Shown: in pieces, positions 8,926-16,771 of the stretch
Numbering within the stretch: the stretch's first letter is position 1
Layout: each line of letters begins with the position of its first letter
Assembly (NCBI GenBank): GCA_964397045.1
Contig: CAYNHF010000049.1
Span: forward strand, 27,851-91,850
Direction: 5' to 3'
Length of the DNA stretch: 64,000 nucleotides
DNA from: CAYNHF01 sp964397045
Lineage (GTDB): Bacteria; Actinomycetota; Acidimicrobiia; Spongiisociales; UBA5794
Program-made: the position numbers and the translations under genes
The notes under the pieces: model-generated
What the model was told of the DNA's origin: nothing
Seen by the model: the letters and a program-made list of their open reading frames with translations, nothing else
The model's database searches: none

Positions 8926-9076
8926 CTGCCTCGTTCCTCCTCGTGGCGTGACCGTGGTCGGCCGCATTATGCCCGGCGGGAGGGGATTGTTCGAATTCGT
9001 AGGCTCGGGCCCCGCGACTCTGCCCGCGAACGCATCGTCCGTTGTCGATAATCGTTGTGTCTCAAGCCTTTCGGGG

Positions 9077-9105
9077 TTGACAGGCGCGCGGCAGGTTGTT
9101 TGAAT
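9077..9105 (+). promoter_or_regulatory. Promoter of whiB2 (TTGACA-N17-TTGAAT)
   Basis: A perfect -35 TTGACA (9077-9082), a 17-bp spacer and -10 TTGAAT (9100-9105). Transcription would begin near 9112 and give a leader of about 31 nt with AGGAG at 9131-9135. The spacing and sequence are close to ideal for the primary sigma factor. Confidence 0.65.
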
Positions 9106-9142
9106 CACACCGGCGTAATTACAACCGTGTAGGAGTTACAGC

Positions 9143-9424
9143 GTGTTCACGCAATTGCTTGAGGTCCTCGGATCCAATGATCTCGCTTGGCAGGACCTGG
9201 CGAATTGCCGAGGGGCGGATCCGGATCTCTTCTTCCCCGAGCGGGGCGCGTCCACGCGCACTGCCAAAGGGATTTGCCGAGAATGCTCGGTACAAGGTGA
9301 GTGTCTCGAATTTGCGATCGTCTCGAGCGAGAAGTTCGGGATCTGGGGAGGGATGTCGGAGCGCGAGCGGCGACGGATCCGGCGCCAGCGTGCGGTAGCC
9401 GCCGCGCAGCGGCAGGCTGGGTAG
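9143..9424 (+). CDS. whiB2: WhiB2/WhmD-like iron-sulfur transcriptional regulator
   Basis: Small (93 residues) actinobacterial transcription factor that holds a 4Fe-4S cluster and works with the primary sigma factor. The four cluster Cys are visible: one in NCRGADPDLFFPE and three in CRECSVQGEC (C-x2-C-x5-C). The turn FGIWGGMSERERRR and the basic tail are the family's C-terminal signature. The pattern FFPERGASTRTAK and the GIWGGMSERERRR turn resemble WhiB2/WhmD, linked to septation in mycobacteria and streptomycetes, more than WhiB1 or WhiB3; this subfamily call is from memory. The GTG start is supported by AGGAG seven bases upstream. Confidence 0.93.
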   Translation: MFTQLLEVLGSNDLAWQDLANCRGADPDLFFPERGASTRTAKGICRECSVQGECLEFAIVSSEKFGIWGGMSERERRRIRRQRAVAAAQRQAG

Positions 9425-9496
9425 TTTCTCGATCGTCTCGGTTTGGTCTCGGCTACGCTTCGATAGCATCGTTTGAGACGTCCACGAAGGGTGCTG

Positions 9497-9592
9497 ATGC
9501 CGGAGACCGCGCGTCCGCTGAGAGTCGATGACCAGGTCATTTGGCGCTCCGGCCGTGCGTGTTGTGGTTCAGTCGCCCACCAAGAGGAGTAG
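9497..9592 (+). CDS. Possible 31-residue peptide before gene 9595
   Basis: ATG at 9497 opens a 31-codon frame that ends in TAG at 9590-9592, two bases before the next ATG. A GAAGG lies eight bases upstream. The peptide is MPETARPLRVDDQVIWRSGR followed by ACCGSVAHQEE. The ribosome site of the next gene (AGAGGAG) is inside this frame. It could be a short leader peptide or chance; I do not recognise it. Confidence 0.25.
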   Translation: MPETARPLRVDDQVIWRSGRACCGSVAHQEE

Positions 9593-9594
9593 CC

Positions 9595-10521
9595 ATGTCG
9601 TTTGCGGTTGTTGTCGTCCTCGTGGTGATCGCCGCGGTCGTGATCGCAGCGGTGATTCGAAGTCGGCGGTCGTCGTCCGACGACGGGGCCGGTGCCGAAG
9701 CCGGGCCCGCCTCGAAGGGCCCCATCCCAGATGACTACAACCGGCTGCGGCCCCGGTACCGCGAGTTCCACGTCGAGGGATCCGTGGCACACGTGACCTT
9801 TGACGTGCCGCTGGGTCAGGATGGTGCCGACGAGGTCCTCTCCTCGCTTCTGGTGCGAGAGGCCGTCGAGGTGTTGCGCGAAAAGCAACGTGAAGACACG
9901 GTGCTCGGAGGTATCGAGGAGGTCAAGGCGTACGGCCGTCGTGCCGGAGCCGACGTCTTCGTCGGTGAGGTCGAGGTCGCTGTTTCGGACGAGCTCCCCG
10001 ATTACGGCTTCCCCATGGCTGAGCTTCACGATGTCGAGGTCGACCCAGAGGCCCCTGCAACATCGGGCAGGTCGGAATTCGCGGCACGTGCGGAAGGCGA
10101 CCGCCTCGACCCAATCGGAGAAGACATCGAACTGACCTCCGGGATCGAGGCCGGGCTGCGGGCACAAGGCGTCGATCCGGAAACGATGTCTGCCGGTGAT
10201 TTGATCCTGGGACTGCTCCGCCTCTCGGACCACCAAGTGACTCCGGGGACGGCCCCAGACACGTATCTGGCACGTCGCCCCGGCGTGTCGCTGTTCGTGA
10301 AAGTGGTAGACCACACGGCGGGCTCCTACCCGGAGCTGGATGAGGCGGACATGCGAGCCTTCGTAGCAGGCTTCACTCACTCCAAGGCGGAGCGGGGGTG
10401 GCTGGTGACCGACAAGTTCGGTCCATTCTCGGTCTACGAGAAGGAGCGCAGGATGCCGGAGTGCCGCTTCGTCACCCGGGAGCGTTTGCAGGGAGTGGTG
10501 GACGGCTTCGCGTTGTCGTGA
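9595..10521 (+). CDS. Membrane-anchored protein of unknown function
   Basis: The 308-residue product starts with one very hydrophobic helix (residues 2-22) followed by RSRRSSSDD. This predicts an N-terminal anchor with the bulk in the cytoplasm. The rest is acidic, mixed alpha/beta and not recognised; there are no Cys-rich or enzyme motifs. The start is ATG 9595, well placed after AGAGGAG; a longer in-frame start at 9541 lacks a ribosome site. It lies between whiB2 and tatA on the same strand. Confidence 0.65.
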   Translation: MSFAVVVVLVVIAAVVIAAVIRSRRSSSDDGAGAEAGPASKGPIPDDYNRLRPRYREFHVEGSVAHVTFDVPLGQDGADEVLSSLLVREAVEVLREKQREDTVLGGIEEVKAYGRRAGADVFVGEVEVAVSDELPDYGFPMAELHDVEVDPEAPATSGRSEFAARAEGDRLDPIGEDIELTSGIEAGLRAQGVDPETMSAGDLILGLLRLSDHQVTPGTAPDTYLARRPGVSLFVKVVDHTAGSYPELDEADMRAFVAGFTHSKAERGWLVTDKFGPFSVYEKERRMPECRFVTRERLQGVVDGFALS

Positions 10522-10599
10522 GGCGACATTGGGCTGCCGGCCCAGCTACCGGTGCCAGAGCGGCGCCTCACTACACTGGGGTTGTCGAAGGAGGCAGCA

Positions 10600-10779
10600 G
10601 TGCTCCAGAACATCCAGCCGATGGAAATCCTGCTTGTCGTGCTCGTGATCGTTCTCTTCTTCACGGCCCGGAAGCTTCCCGACCTCGCCCGATCGATTGG
10701 AGCTTCCCGCAAGGAGTTCCGCAAGGGCCGCGACGAAGGTGCCGAGGATCCTGAGGATGAGAACAACTCCGCGAGCTGA
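10600..10779 (+). CDS. tatA: Twin-arginine translocase subunit TatA/TatE
   Basis: Pore-forming subunit for export of folded proteins. The 59-residue protein has the short N-terminal helix MEILLVVLVIVLFFTARKLP, then the amphipathic helix DLARSIGASRKEFRKG and an acidic tail. The usual FG at the hinge is FT here. Length and KLPxLARSxG favour TatA over TatB. GTG 10600 is set by GAAGGAGG six bases upstream; the open frame to 10552 is not needed. It sits just upstream of the SigE-like operon; mycobacteria also keep a tat gene (tatB) beside sigE-rseA-htrA. Confidence 0.88.
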   Translation: MLQNIQPMEILLVVLVIVLFFTARKLPDLARSIGASRKEFRKGRDEGAEDPEDENNSAS

Positions 10780-10838
10780 TGCCCCCGGGAACCGCAGCGT
10801 GCGTGCATTCGTTACCCCATTCGTGAACAGGGGAAGAC

Positions 10839-11348
10839 ATGGCTGACGACCTGGTTCCGAGCTGGGAAGACGTAGCGCGACTGTATGGGCGCAAGATCTA
10901 CAACTTTGCATATCGCCTCACCGGCAACCCGGACGATGCTGCCGACCTGGTCCAGGAGGTGCTCCTCAGAGTCCGCAAGGGCCTCGCGGGCTACACCCCG
11001 GGATCATTCGAGGGCTGGCTCTGGCGAATCACCCGAAACGCCTTCCTCGATTCTGTTCGGAAGAAGAAGCGACGTCCCGAATCGCCCCTACCCGACGAGG
11101 ATCGATGGACGATGGCCACCAGCCCGTCGCCGGATGAGGTGCTGGCTTCGGTTCGCCTCAGCGAGAACGTGCAGGCTGCGCTGCTCAAGCTACCGATGGA
11201 GTTTCGCGAATCTGTGGTCCTCTGCGACGTGGTCGGACTCAGTTATGAGGAGATCGCCACGGCCATCGATGCGCCCATCGGGACCGTTCGCAGCCGGATC
11301 CACCGCGGTCGCAAACTGCTCAGGGAGATGCTGACGTGGCCGGTCTGA
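10839..11348 (+). CDS. sigE: ECF RNA polymerase sigma factor, SigE-like
   Basis: Alternative sigma factor, probably for envelope stress. The 169-residue protein has region 2 (YNFAYRLTGNPDDAADLVQE, then FEGWLWRITRNAFLD) and region 4 with the helix-turn-helix LSYEEIATAIDAPIGTVRSR. The opening PSWEDVARLY and the phrase YTPGSFEGWLWRITRN closely follow mycobacterial SigE. It overlaps the anti-sigma gene by 13 bp, so the pair is translationally coupled. An RseB-like gene follows and htrA lies 4 kb away, matching the sigE-rseA-htrA logic of actinobacteria. ATG start with AGGGGAAG upstream. Confidence 0.93.
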   Translation: MADDLVPSWEDVARLYGRKIYNFAYRLTGNPDDAADLVQEVLLRVRKGLAGYTPGSFEGWLWRITRNAFLDSVRKKKRRPESPLPDEDRWTMATSPSPDEVLASVRLSENVQAALLKLPMEFRESVVLCDVVGLSYEEIATAIDAPIGTVRSRIHRGRKLLREMLTWPV

Positions 11349-11950
11349 TTCCCAATCGCCACGTCTCAGGGGAGGTGCTTTCTGCCTATTTGGACGGCGA
11401 ACTGCAGTCGGGAGAGCTCGACGTCGTAGTGGATCATTTGGGTGGATGTCAGGCCTGCATCGCCGAGTTTCACGAACTCAAGGAGACGAGAGCCTGGCTG
11501 CGCACGCTGCCGGAACTTGCAGTGCCTGATCGTGTCGTGCGCTCGGTCCACTACGGACCCGAACTGTCTGCGTTCCTGGATGGTGAACTCGGTCTGGTTG
11601 AGCAGCGCGAGGTGACCGATCATCTCGCCGGCTGCCTGTACTGCCGCGAGGAACTGCAGGAACTGGACGCGGCCCGGGTTGCGATTCGTTCGTTGCCCCG
11701 CCTCGAGCCACCAGTTTTGCTCGAGGTAGCAGCGCGTCGCACTGGCCACACCCGGCGCTGGAGATTGGTCACGGTGACGGCAGGTGTTGCTGCCGCGTTG
11801 ATCGTCGCGCTCGGCGTCGCGGCTTCGGGGCCGGAGCAGGTTGCAGACATCGACCTGGATTCGTTCGCCGATCGCCACGTGGCCCGGGCTTCTGTAGAAC
11901 CCGGCTTCGCGGTGATTCCCGCAGTCGGCCCGACGGGGGCGACGCCGTGA
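11336..11950 (+). CDS. Anti-sigma factor with two tandem zinc-binding modules
   Basis: Membrane anti-sigma factor expected to hold the SigE-like protein inactive. The 204-residue protein contains two copies of the zinc anti-sigma (ZAS) motif. The first is LSAYLDGEL with HLGGCQAC (His34, Cys38, Cys41). The second is LSAFLDGEL with HLAGCLYC (His96, Cys100, Cys103). One membrane helix spans about residues 144-164, leaving an outside tail of about 40 residues. Most family members have a single ZAS module. GTG start inside the end of the sigma gene; its stop overlaps the next start (GTGA). Confidence 0.88.
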   Translation: MAGLIPNRHVSGEVLSAYLDGELQSGELDVVVDHLGGCQACIAEFHELKETRAWLRTLPELAVPDRVVRSVHYGPELSAFLDGELGLVEQREVTDHLAGCLYCREELQELDAARVAIRSLPRLEPPVLLEVAARRTGHTRRWRLVTVTAGVAAALIVALGVAASGPEQVADIDLDSFADRHVARASVEPGFAVIPAVGPTGATP

Positions 11951-12879
11951 GGCGGGCAAGGCACCTCGGTTGGGTAACGCTGCTGGTTGCGGCGGCACTT
12001 GTGCTGACGGCATCACCGGCCTCGGCCGATCTCGAGGAGTACCTGGAGGAGGCTGAGGAGGCCGACTACACCGGGCGCCGGCTGGTGGTGACCTTCTGGG
12101 CCGATGGCTCCGAGGTGGGCGTATTCGACGTGACACATGCCGGCGACATGACGATGATCGAGGGCGGGCAGACGGCCAACGTGAGTGACGGGCGCGTGAC
12201 AGGCGGCCAGGACCGAGATGCGGTGGTGCTCCAGGGCTGGTCACGTTCGTCGCTGACGGATCGCTACACCACCGCCGCGCCCGAGGCAGTCACCCGTCTG
12301 GGTAGAGCGGCTGAGAGTGTTGATGTGCTCGAGGATGGTCTGGTGCGGGCAAGGATCGTTTTCGACCTCGACACGCGGGTGCCGCTCCTCACCGAGATCT
12401 TCGACGGAGAAGGTGAGTTGTTCCGTTACTCGGCGATGATCGACTTCGACCCGAACCCTTCGCTCCGATACGCCGACCTTGTTCCGGCGGCCGGCGAGTA
12501 CGACGTGATGCTTCCCGCTGAATCAGCGACCATGCCGTCGACGGCTGCGGGATATGTACGCGCCGATACGTACGGCGGTCCGGATACCACCGTTCAGACG
12601 TTCTACACAGACGGCTTGTTCAAGTTTTCGATCTTCGAGATCGCGGGTGACGCATCGCCGGAGCGGTTCGAGGCAGCGGGAGTACTCGAAGTCAACGAAG
12701 CCACGTACCTGCAACTGGTCACTCCAAGCGAGTTGTGGGTGATGTGGAGTGCAGCCGGATCGACGTACGTTCTGGTGGGAGATCTCCCCCCCGACCATCT
12801 GGCGTTGGTGCTGGCAGAGTTGCCGCAGCCGGACGGCGACGGGTTGTTCAACCGTATCTGGCACGGCATCTTCGGATAA
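11947..12879 (+). CDS. Secreted RseB/MucB-like sensor protein
   Basis: The 310-residue protein starts with a signal peptide (RRARHLGWVTLLVAAALVL, Ala-rich, with cleavage likely after SPASA). The mature part begins with an acidic helix, then beta-rich sequence such as YTGRRLVVTFWADG. Its size and its place directly after a sigma/anti-sigma pair agree with the RseB/MucB family, which binds the anti-sigma outside the membrane and shields it from proteolysis. Sequence likeness is modest, so the role is partly inferred from context. It overlaps the anti-sigma gene by four bases. Confidence 0.65.
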   Translation: MRRARHLGWVTLLVAAALVLTASPASADLEEYLEEAEEADYTGRRLVVTFWADGSEVGVFDVTHAGDMTMIEGGQTANVSDGRVTGGQDRDAVVLQGWSRSSLTDRYTTAAPEAVTRLGRAAESVDVLEDGLVRARIVFDLDTRVPLLTEIFDGEGELFRYSAMIDFDPNPSLRYADLVPAAGEYDVMLPAESATMPSTAAGYVRADTYGGPDTTVQTFYTDGLFKFSIFEIAGDASPERFEAAGVLEVNEATYLQLVTPSELWVMWSAAGSTYVLVGDLPPDHLALVLAELPQPDGDGLFNRIWHGIFG

Positions 12880-12943
12880 CCGCCGGTGGCGCGGTGCAGC
12901 TGCATTCGCCGAGAGCGACCCTGGGTACGCAGCCGGAGAAGAG

Positions 12944-14959
12944 TCAGCCGACCTTGATGGCGGCCAGTGCTGGATGGAGCACCTTTGCCACGTACTCGTC
13001 GTGGAGTTCCGGCACGGTCAGCAGCATCACGATGTAGAGGAAACCGCCGTCCTCCGCGAGCGCTACGTCGTACAGCAGATCGCCATCGGTGGCTGCGTGG
13101 ATCGTCCACGACCGGTCGTCCTCGTAGAAGCTGGTCTCCCACGGTTCGGTGATCTCGAACTGGGAGCCGAGGTCGGTGATGAGCGAGTCGTACGTGACCA
13201 AACCTGCAGGCAAGGCCTGTTGGATGATTCCGCTGTCTCCCAGGCCTGGTGCCACGTACGCTCCGAAGCCCTGGCTCGACCATTCCTCGGGAACGACGCC
13301 GCTGATGACCACGTTGAGGAAGTCCTCGGAGAACGGTATGAGCACGATCTCGACGTTGCCGGGCACGAAGTAGACAGGACCCTCCAGCGTGTCGACGCAG
13401 GTGGCATCCGGTGGCGTGGTGGGATCTTCGAGAAACTCCAGGGTGATGCCGAGCGGGCAGGCCGAGGCCGTACTCACCCCGTGTGCCAGTCCGGGGAACT
13501 CGTAGAAGAAGCTCGCTTCGAGGTCGGCAGCCACCGTTTCCCCATACGACGGTGGGGTGATGGGATCGAATTGCCCGCCGACGATCAGCGTCGGGATCGA
13601 ACTGATCACCGGCTGGGTCTCGATGGGGTCTGCCAAACCGGCCCCCCAGACGTCGCACTCGTGGTACTCACCCTGTGGGTCAGCGTAGATGTACTCGACT
13701 TCGGGGTACGCCTGGGCCGCCGCTTCGGCGGCCTCCACAGACGTGAAGGCGTATTCCTCGGCACACTGCACCGACACGTACATGCCGAGGCTGAAGAAGT
13801 CGCCCTGAGTAAAGAACGCGGACGCAACCCGTTCGGCCAGTGCCAGATCCCCTGCCTCGGCGTCGGCAATCATGTCCGGCAGGAGTGGAATGATCTCCTC
13901 CGAGTACAAACCCTGAAACAACAGCCCTGTGATGTCGTCACCCGACAGTCGGGCCGGGTGCTTGTCGCCTGTGGTGAAGTTCTGTATCTCGACCGCGGCT
14001 GGGGCTTCGTTGAGGGCCGCAACGAGCGCGAAGTACCGTTCCTCGAGGTCGGGGAAAGCTGCCGCGCAACGAGCGTCATCTGCGCAGTCCTCGAAGAAGG
14101 TATCGATGGCACGCTGCGCTGCCGCCGGCCCAGTGACCAGCATCTCATTCTGGAGCGGCACGGTGCTGTCCAGGATCACACTACGGATGCCTGCGGGATG
14201 GTCACGCATCGTGGTCAGACCGAGTCGAGTGCCGTAGGAAATGCCGTAGAGGTTCCACATGTCGTACCCGAGCGCGACCCGGAGGTCGGCGACGTCTGCG
14301 GCATTGTCTGCACTGGTGTAGGCGGTGACATCGACGCCACCTGCCGCCAGCCGCTGCGAACAAGCCGCGATGGCGGGCGCTTCCCTTTCGTTATAGGCCT
14401 CTGCCGACATTGGTTCATCGAGCAACTCGATCGTTACCTCGCGCACCTCGGGGCAGCTCAGGTTCGGTTCGCTGAAACCGACGCCTCGCTGGTCGAACAG
14501 GATCAGGTCCCGGTTCTCGGTGAAGGGAGCAAAGCGATCTTCGAATGCGAACTGGAGCTGCTCGAGCGTGTAGCCGCCGGGGCCGCCGTCGAGGTACACC
14601 ACCGGGTCTGGCTCCGGGTTATTTCCCATTGCAGGGAAGATCGCCACGTGCAAGCGAACCTGCTGGCCGGTGGGGTCGTCACGATCCTCGGGAACGACGA
14701 GATACCCACAGCGCGGCGAGTGGTCGACCGGGACGTCGAAGGCACATGACGCATCTTCGAACACGGGAGTGTATGCAGCGGTAACGGCACCGGTAGCCGG
14801 CGGGGGAGCGTCGGATGAAGCTGTCCCCTGGTCCGGCTGAGAGGGGTTGGGCGTGGCAGCAGGCTGAGTGGTCGCGGTGGTCGTCGGGGCGGAGGTGGTG
14901 GGGCTACATGCCGCGACGACGAGCGCGATGACAACGAGAAACGGTGCGAGGAGTTTCAC
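12944..14959 (-). CDS. Secreted lipoprotein alpha/beta hydrolase, TAP-like peptidase
   Basis: Predicted lipoprotein of 671 residues: signal peptide with the lipobox VVAAC (Cys18), then a Thr/Pro-rich linker to about residue 60. The alpha/beta-hydrolase fold shows the oxyanion motif DGGPGG, DQRGVGFSEP, the nucleophile elbow YGISYGTRL (Ser241), the acid GGQFDPITP and the His in GLAHG. This layout is that of tripeptidyl/prolyl aminopeptidase-like (TAP) enzymes. About 120 extra residues follow the catalytic His, with no recognised domain. The gene seems leaderless: TAGGCT ends seven bases before the GTG start. Substrate unknown. Confidence 0.85.
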   Translation of the reverse strand: MKLLAPFLVVIALVVAACSPTTSAPTTTATTQPAATPNPSQPDQGTASSDAPPPATGAVTAAYTPVFEDASCAFDVPVDHSPRCGYLVVPEDRDDPTGQQVRLHVAIFPAMGNNPEPDPVVYLDGGPGGYTLEQLQFAFEDRFAPFTENRDLILFDQRGVGFSEPNLSCPEVREVTIELLDEPMSAEAYNEREAPAIAACSQRLAAGGVDVTAYTSADNAADVADLRVALGYDMWNLYGISYGTRLGLTTMRDHPAGIRSVILDSTVPLQNEMLVTGPAAAQRAIDTFFEDCADDARCAAAFPDLEERYFALVAALNEAPAAVEIQNFTTGDKHPARLSGDDITGLLFQGLYSEEIIPLLPDMIADAEAGDLALAERVASAFFTQGDFFSLGMYVSVQCAEEYAFTSVEAAEAAAQAYPEVEYIYADPQGEYHECDVWGAGLADPIETQPVISSIPTLIVGGQFDPITPPSYGETVAADLEASFFYEFPGLAHGVSTASACPLGITLEFLEDPTTPPDATCVDTLEGPVYFVPGNVEIVLIPFSEDFLNVVISGVVPEEWSSQGFGAYVAPGLGDSGIIQQALPAGLVTYDSLITDLGSQFEITEPWETSFYEDDRSWTIHAATDGDLLYDVALAEDGGFLYIVMLLTVPELHDEYVAKVLHPALAAIKVG

Positions 14960-14966
14960 GGGCGGC

Positions 14967-14972
14967 AGCCTA
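14967..14972 (-). promoter_or_regulatory. -10 box of a leaderless TAP-like peptidase transcript
   Basis: On the minus strand TAGGCT is followed by exactly seven bases and then the GTG start (14959). A -10 at this distance places transcription start on the first base of the start codon. No ribosome site is present. Confidence 0.5.
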
Positions 14973-15146
14973 CCGGTGGTTGTCGGCTATGCCCGTGGAT
15001 GCCGGCGCCAAAGCGGGCAGTATTGCGGTCTGGGTTCGGGGGTCCATGGGCACTTTTCGGTCTGGTGCTTTGCGCGCCTGAGCTATTGGGGCCGGCGGTG
15101 CTTCCCCGTGGCGACGGGACAGGCCCCAACTCGGCGCGGCCCCGGC

Positions 15147-15605
15147 TCAGAATCCGGCCAGCGCCGCGGTGTAGGCCTCGAATTCGCGAGCGACCCCGAT
15201 CGAGTCGGTCGCGATGATGTCGCGTACCACGCCGGTCTCGTCCAATACGAAGGTGGACCGGTAGGCAACTCCGCCCTTCTCGCTGAACGTGCCGTATTCC
15301 CTGGCCACCTCGCCGTGCGGCCAGTAGTCGGACAGCACTGGGAAATCGAAGCTGTTCTCCTCAGCCCAGTGCTTGTTGGTCGATACCGCGTGGGTCGTGA
15401 TGATGACTGCGCCCGCGCCGAGGTCGGACAGGCCGGCGAGGTTGTCACGGATCAGGCAGGACTCGCCGTCGCAGATGCCGGTGAAGGGGAACGGGATGAA
15501 CACCACCAGCGCCTTGCGGCCCCGGAAAGACGCATCGGACACCAGGTTGCGGTCCTGGTCGTACAGTTCGAATTGAGGGGCGGGCGATCCGACGGCGACG
15601 GCCAT
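15147..15605 (-). CDS. Peroxiredoxin, Bcp/AhpE-like
   Basis: Thiol peroxidase reducing hydrogen peroxide or organic peroxides. The 152-residue protein has the thioredoxin-fold peroxiredoxin core: PFTGICDGESC with the peroxidatic Cys45, and the Arg of VAYRSTFVLDETG. FTGIC followed by LIRDNL resembles the one-Cys AhpE of mycobacteria, but a second Cys at position 50 gives the C-x4-C spacing of E. coli Bcp, where it is the resolving Cys. ATG start supported by AAAGGA. It is downstream of the DUF2342 gene on the same strand. Confidence 0.9.
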   Translation of the reverse strand: MAVAVGSPAPQFELYDQDRNLVSDASFRGRKALVVFIPFPFTGICDGESCLIRDNLAGLSDLGAGAVIITTHAVSTNKHWAEENSFDFPVLSDYWPHGEVAREYGTFSEKGGVAYRSTFVLDETGVVRDIIATDSIGVAREFEAYTAALAGF

Positions 15606-15638
15606 GGCACGGTCCTTTCGGTGGACGCTACCGAGACG

Positions 15639-16763
15639 TTAGTCCTCAGTCCCGTTGGGGAGTCCCTCCGGGAAGTCGTCCAGCAGCACCCGCGCTGCCC
15701 AACCGACCGGGTCCGTGAGTTCGTCGAGTCTTGGCATGTTGCGGGGCTCCTGCCAGATGCGCACCAGCGCTTCATCACCCCAGCGTCGGACGACTTCGAT
15801 GCAGAACTGTGCGCCGTCACGAGCCCGGTGCCTGTCGAGTTCGAGGCCGAGGATCTGCTGGAGGAACTGCTCTGCCTGCGTCGGCTCCGTCCGTCTGCGG
15901 CCGTTGGCTTCCTCGATTCGATCGAGGTCCGGCAGCACCGCAGCCCCTGCCAGGCGGACCGCATAATCTCCGTACCCCTCCAGGAAGGCGACCAATGCTT
16001 GGATATCGGCCACGTCCTCGGGCCGGCTGGTGGCTCCGAGCATCGAGGCCATGGCACCAGGAGCCGCGAGGCTGGATTCGAGTTGCTCCGGGTTCTGGAG
16101 GTCGTTCAAGGTGTCCATCAACCCGGATTGATCTATCTCGACACCCTCGAAGAATTGGTCGATCGTCTCAGTGATGTGGTCGCGGATGCCGTCCAAAGAG
16201 AGCACGGCCTGGTGGACCATCTCGTGGAGCGTTGCCCAGAGACGCACTTGCCTGCGATCGACGCCGTGGTCGGCTGCGAAGGCCTCGACGTTCGGTACGA
16301 CCAGGATCGACCGGTCGATCTCCAACGGAGGCAGGCCGGCATCGAATTGGCCCATCACCCGATGACTCATGAAGCCGAGCATCGTGCCGGCTTGCATACC
16401 AAGGATCGCAGGTGCCAGGGGCTGCAACATGGCTGCCATCGGTCCCGCAGTATCGAGCTGGCCGGCGCCGAGTTTGTCCGCCATCGGCTCCATCAAGTAG
16501 CTGAATGCCTGCTGATTGGCCTCAACCCACGCAGTTCGGTCGTACGGCTCGGGACAGTCGAGAGAGGCAATGCCCGGGGTCGGTCCATCTGCCAGGCGCA
16601 GCTCGGCGGCTAGGCCCAGCTCGAGATACTCCTCGGCGAGCAGCGGCTCCAGCGGCTCCGGCTGGCCTGCGATCGACTTGGTGACCTCACGGGCGAGCCG
16701 CCAGTTCACCTTTCCGGGCGACTGCAGAAGCTCGAAGAGCTGTTCGAACAGATTGTCACTCAC
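15639..16763 (-). CDS. DUF2342 family zincin (putative zinc metalloprotease)
   Basis: The 374-residue protein has the zinc motif HEMVH (His180, Glu181, His184) within LWATLHEMVHQAV. The surrounding sequence is typical of the actinobacterial DUF2342/zincin_2 family: MAAMLQPLAPAILGMQAGTM, then MGQFDAGLP and LVVPNV. A few relatives are labelled 'coenzyme F420 biosynthesis-associated', but a catalytic role has not been shown to my knowledge. The start GTG (16761-16763) lies 8 bp after the htrA stop, so it is probably in one operon with htrA and the peroxiredoxin. Confidence 0.85.
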   Translation of the reverse strand: MSDNLFEQLFELLQSPGKVNWRLAREVTKSIAGQPEPLEPLLAEEYLELGLAAELRLADGPTPGIASLDCPEPYDRTAWVEANQQAFSYLMEPMADKLGAGQLDTAGPMAAMLQPLAPAILGMQAGTMLGFMSHRVMGQFDAGLPPLEIDRSILVVPNVEAFAADHGVDRRQVRLWATLHEMVHQAVLSLDGIRDHITETIDQFFEGVEIDQSGLMDTLNDLQNPEQLESSLAAPGAMASMLGATSRPEDVADIQALVAFLEGYGDYAVRLAGAAVLPDLDRIEEANGRRRTEPTQAEQFLQQILGLELDRHRARDGAQFCIEVVRRWGDEALVRIWQEPRNMPRLDELTDPVGWAARVLLDDFPEGLPNGTED

Positions 16764-16771
16764 GATTCACC

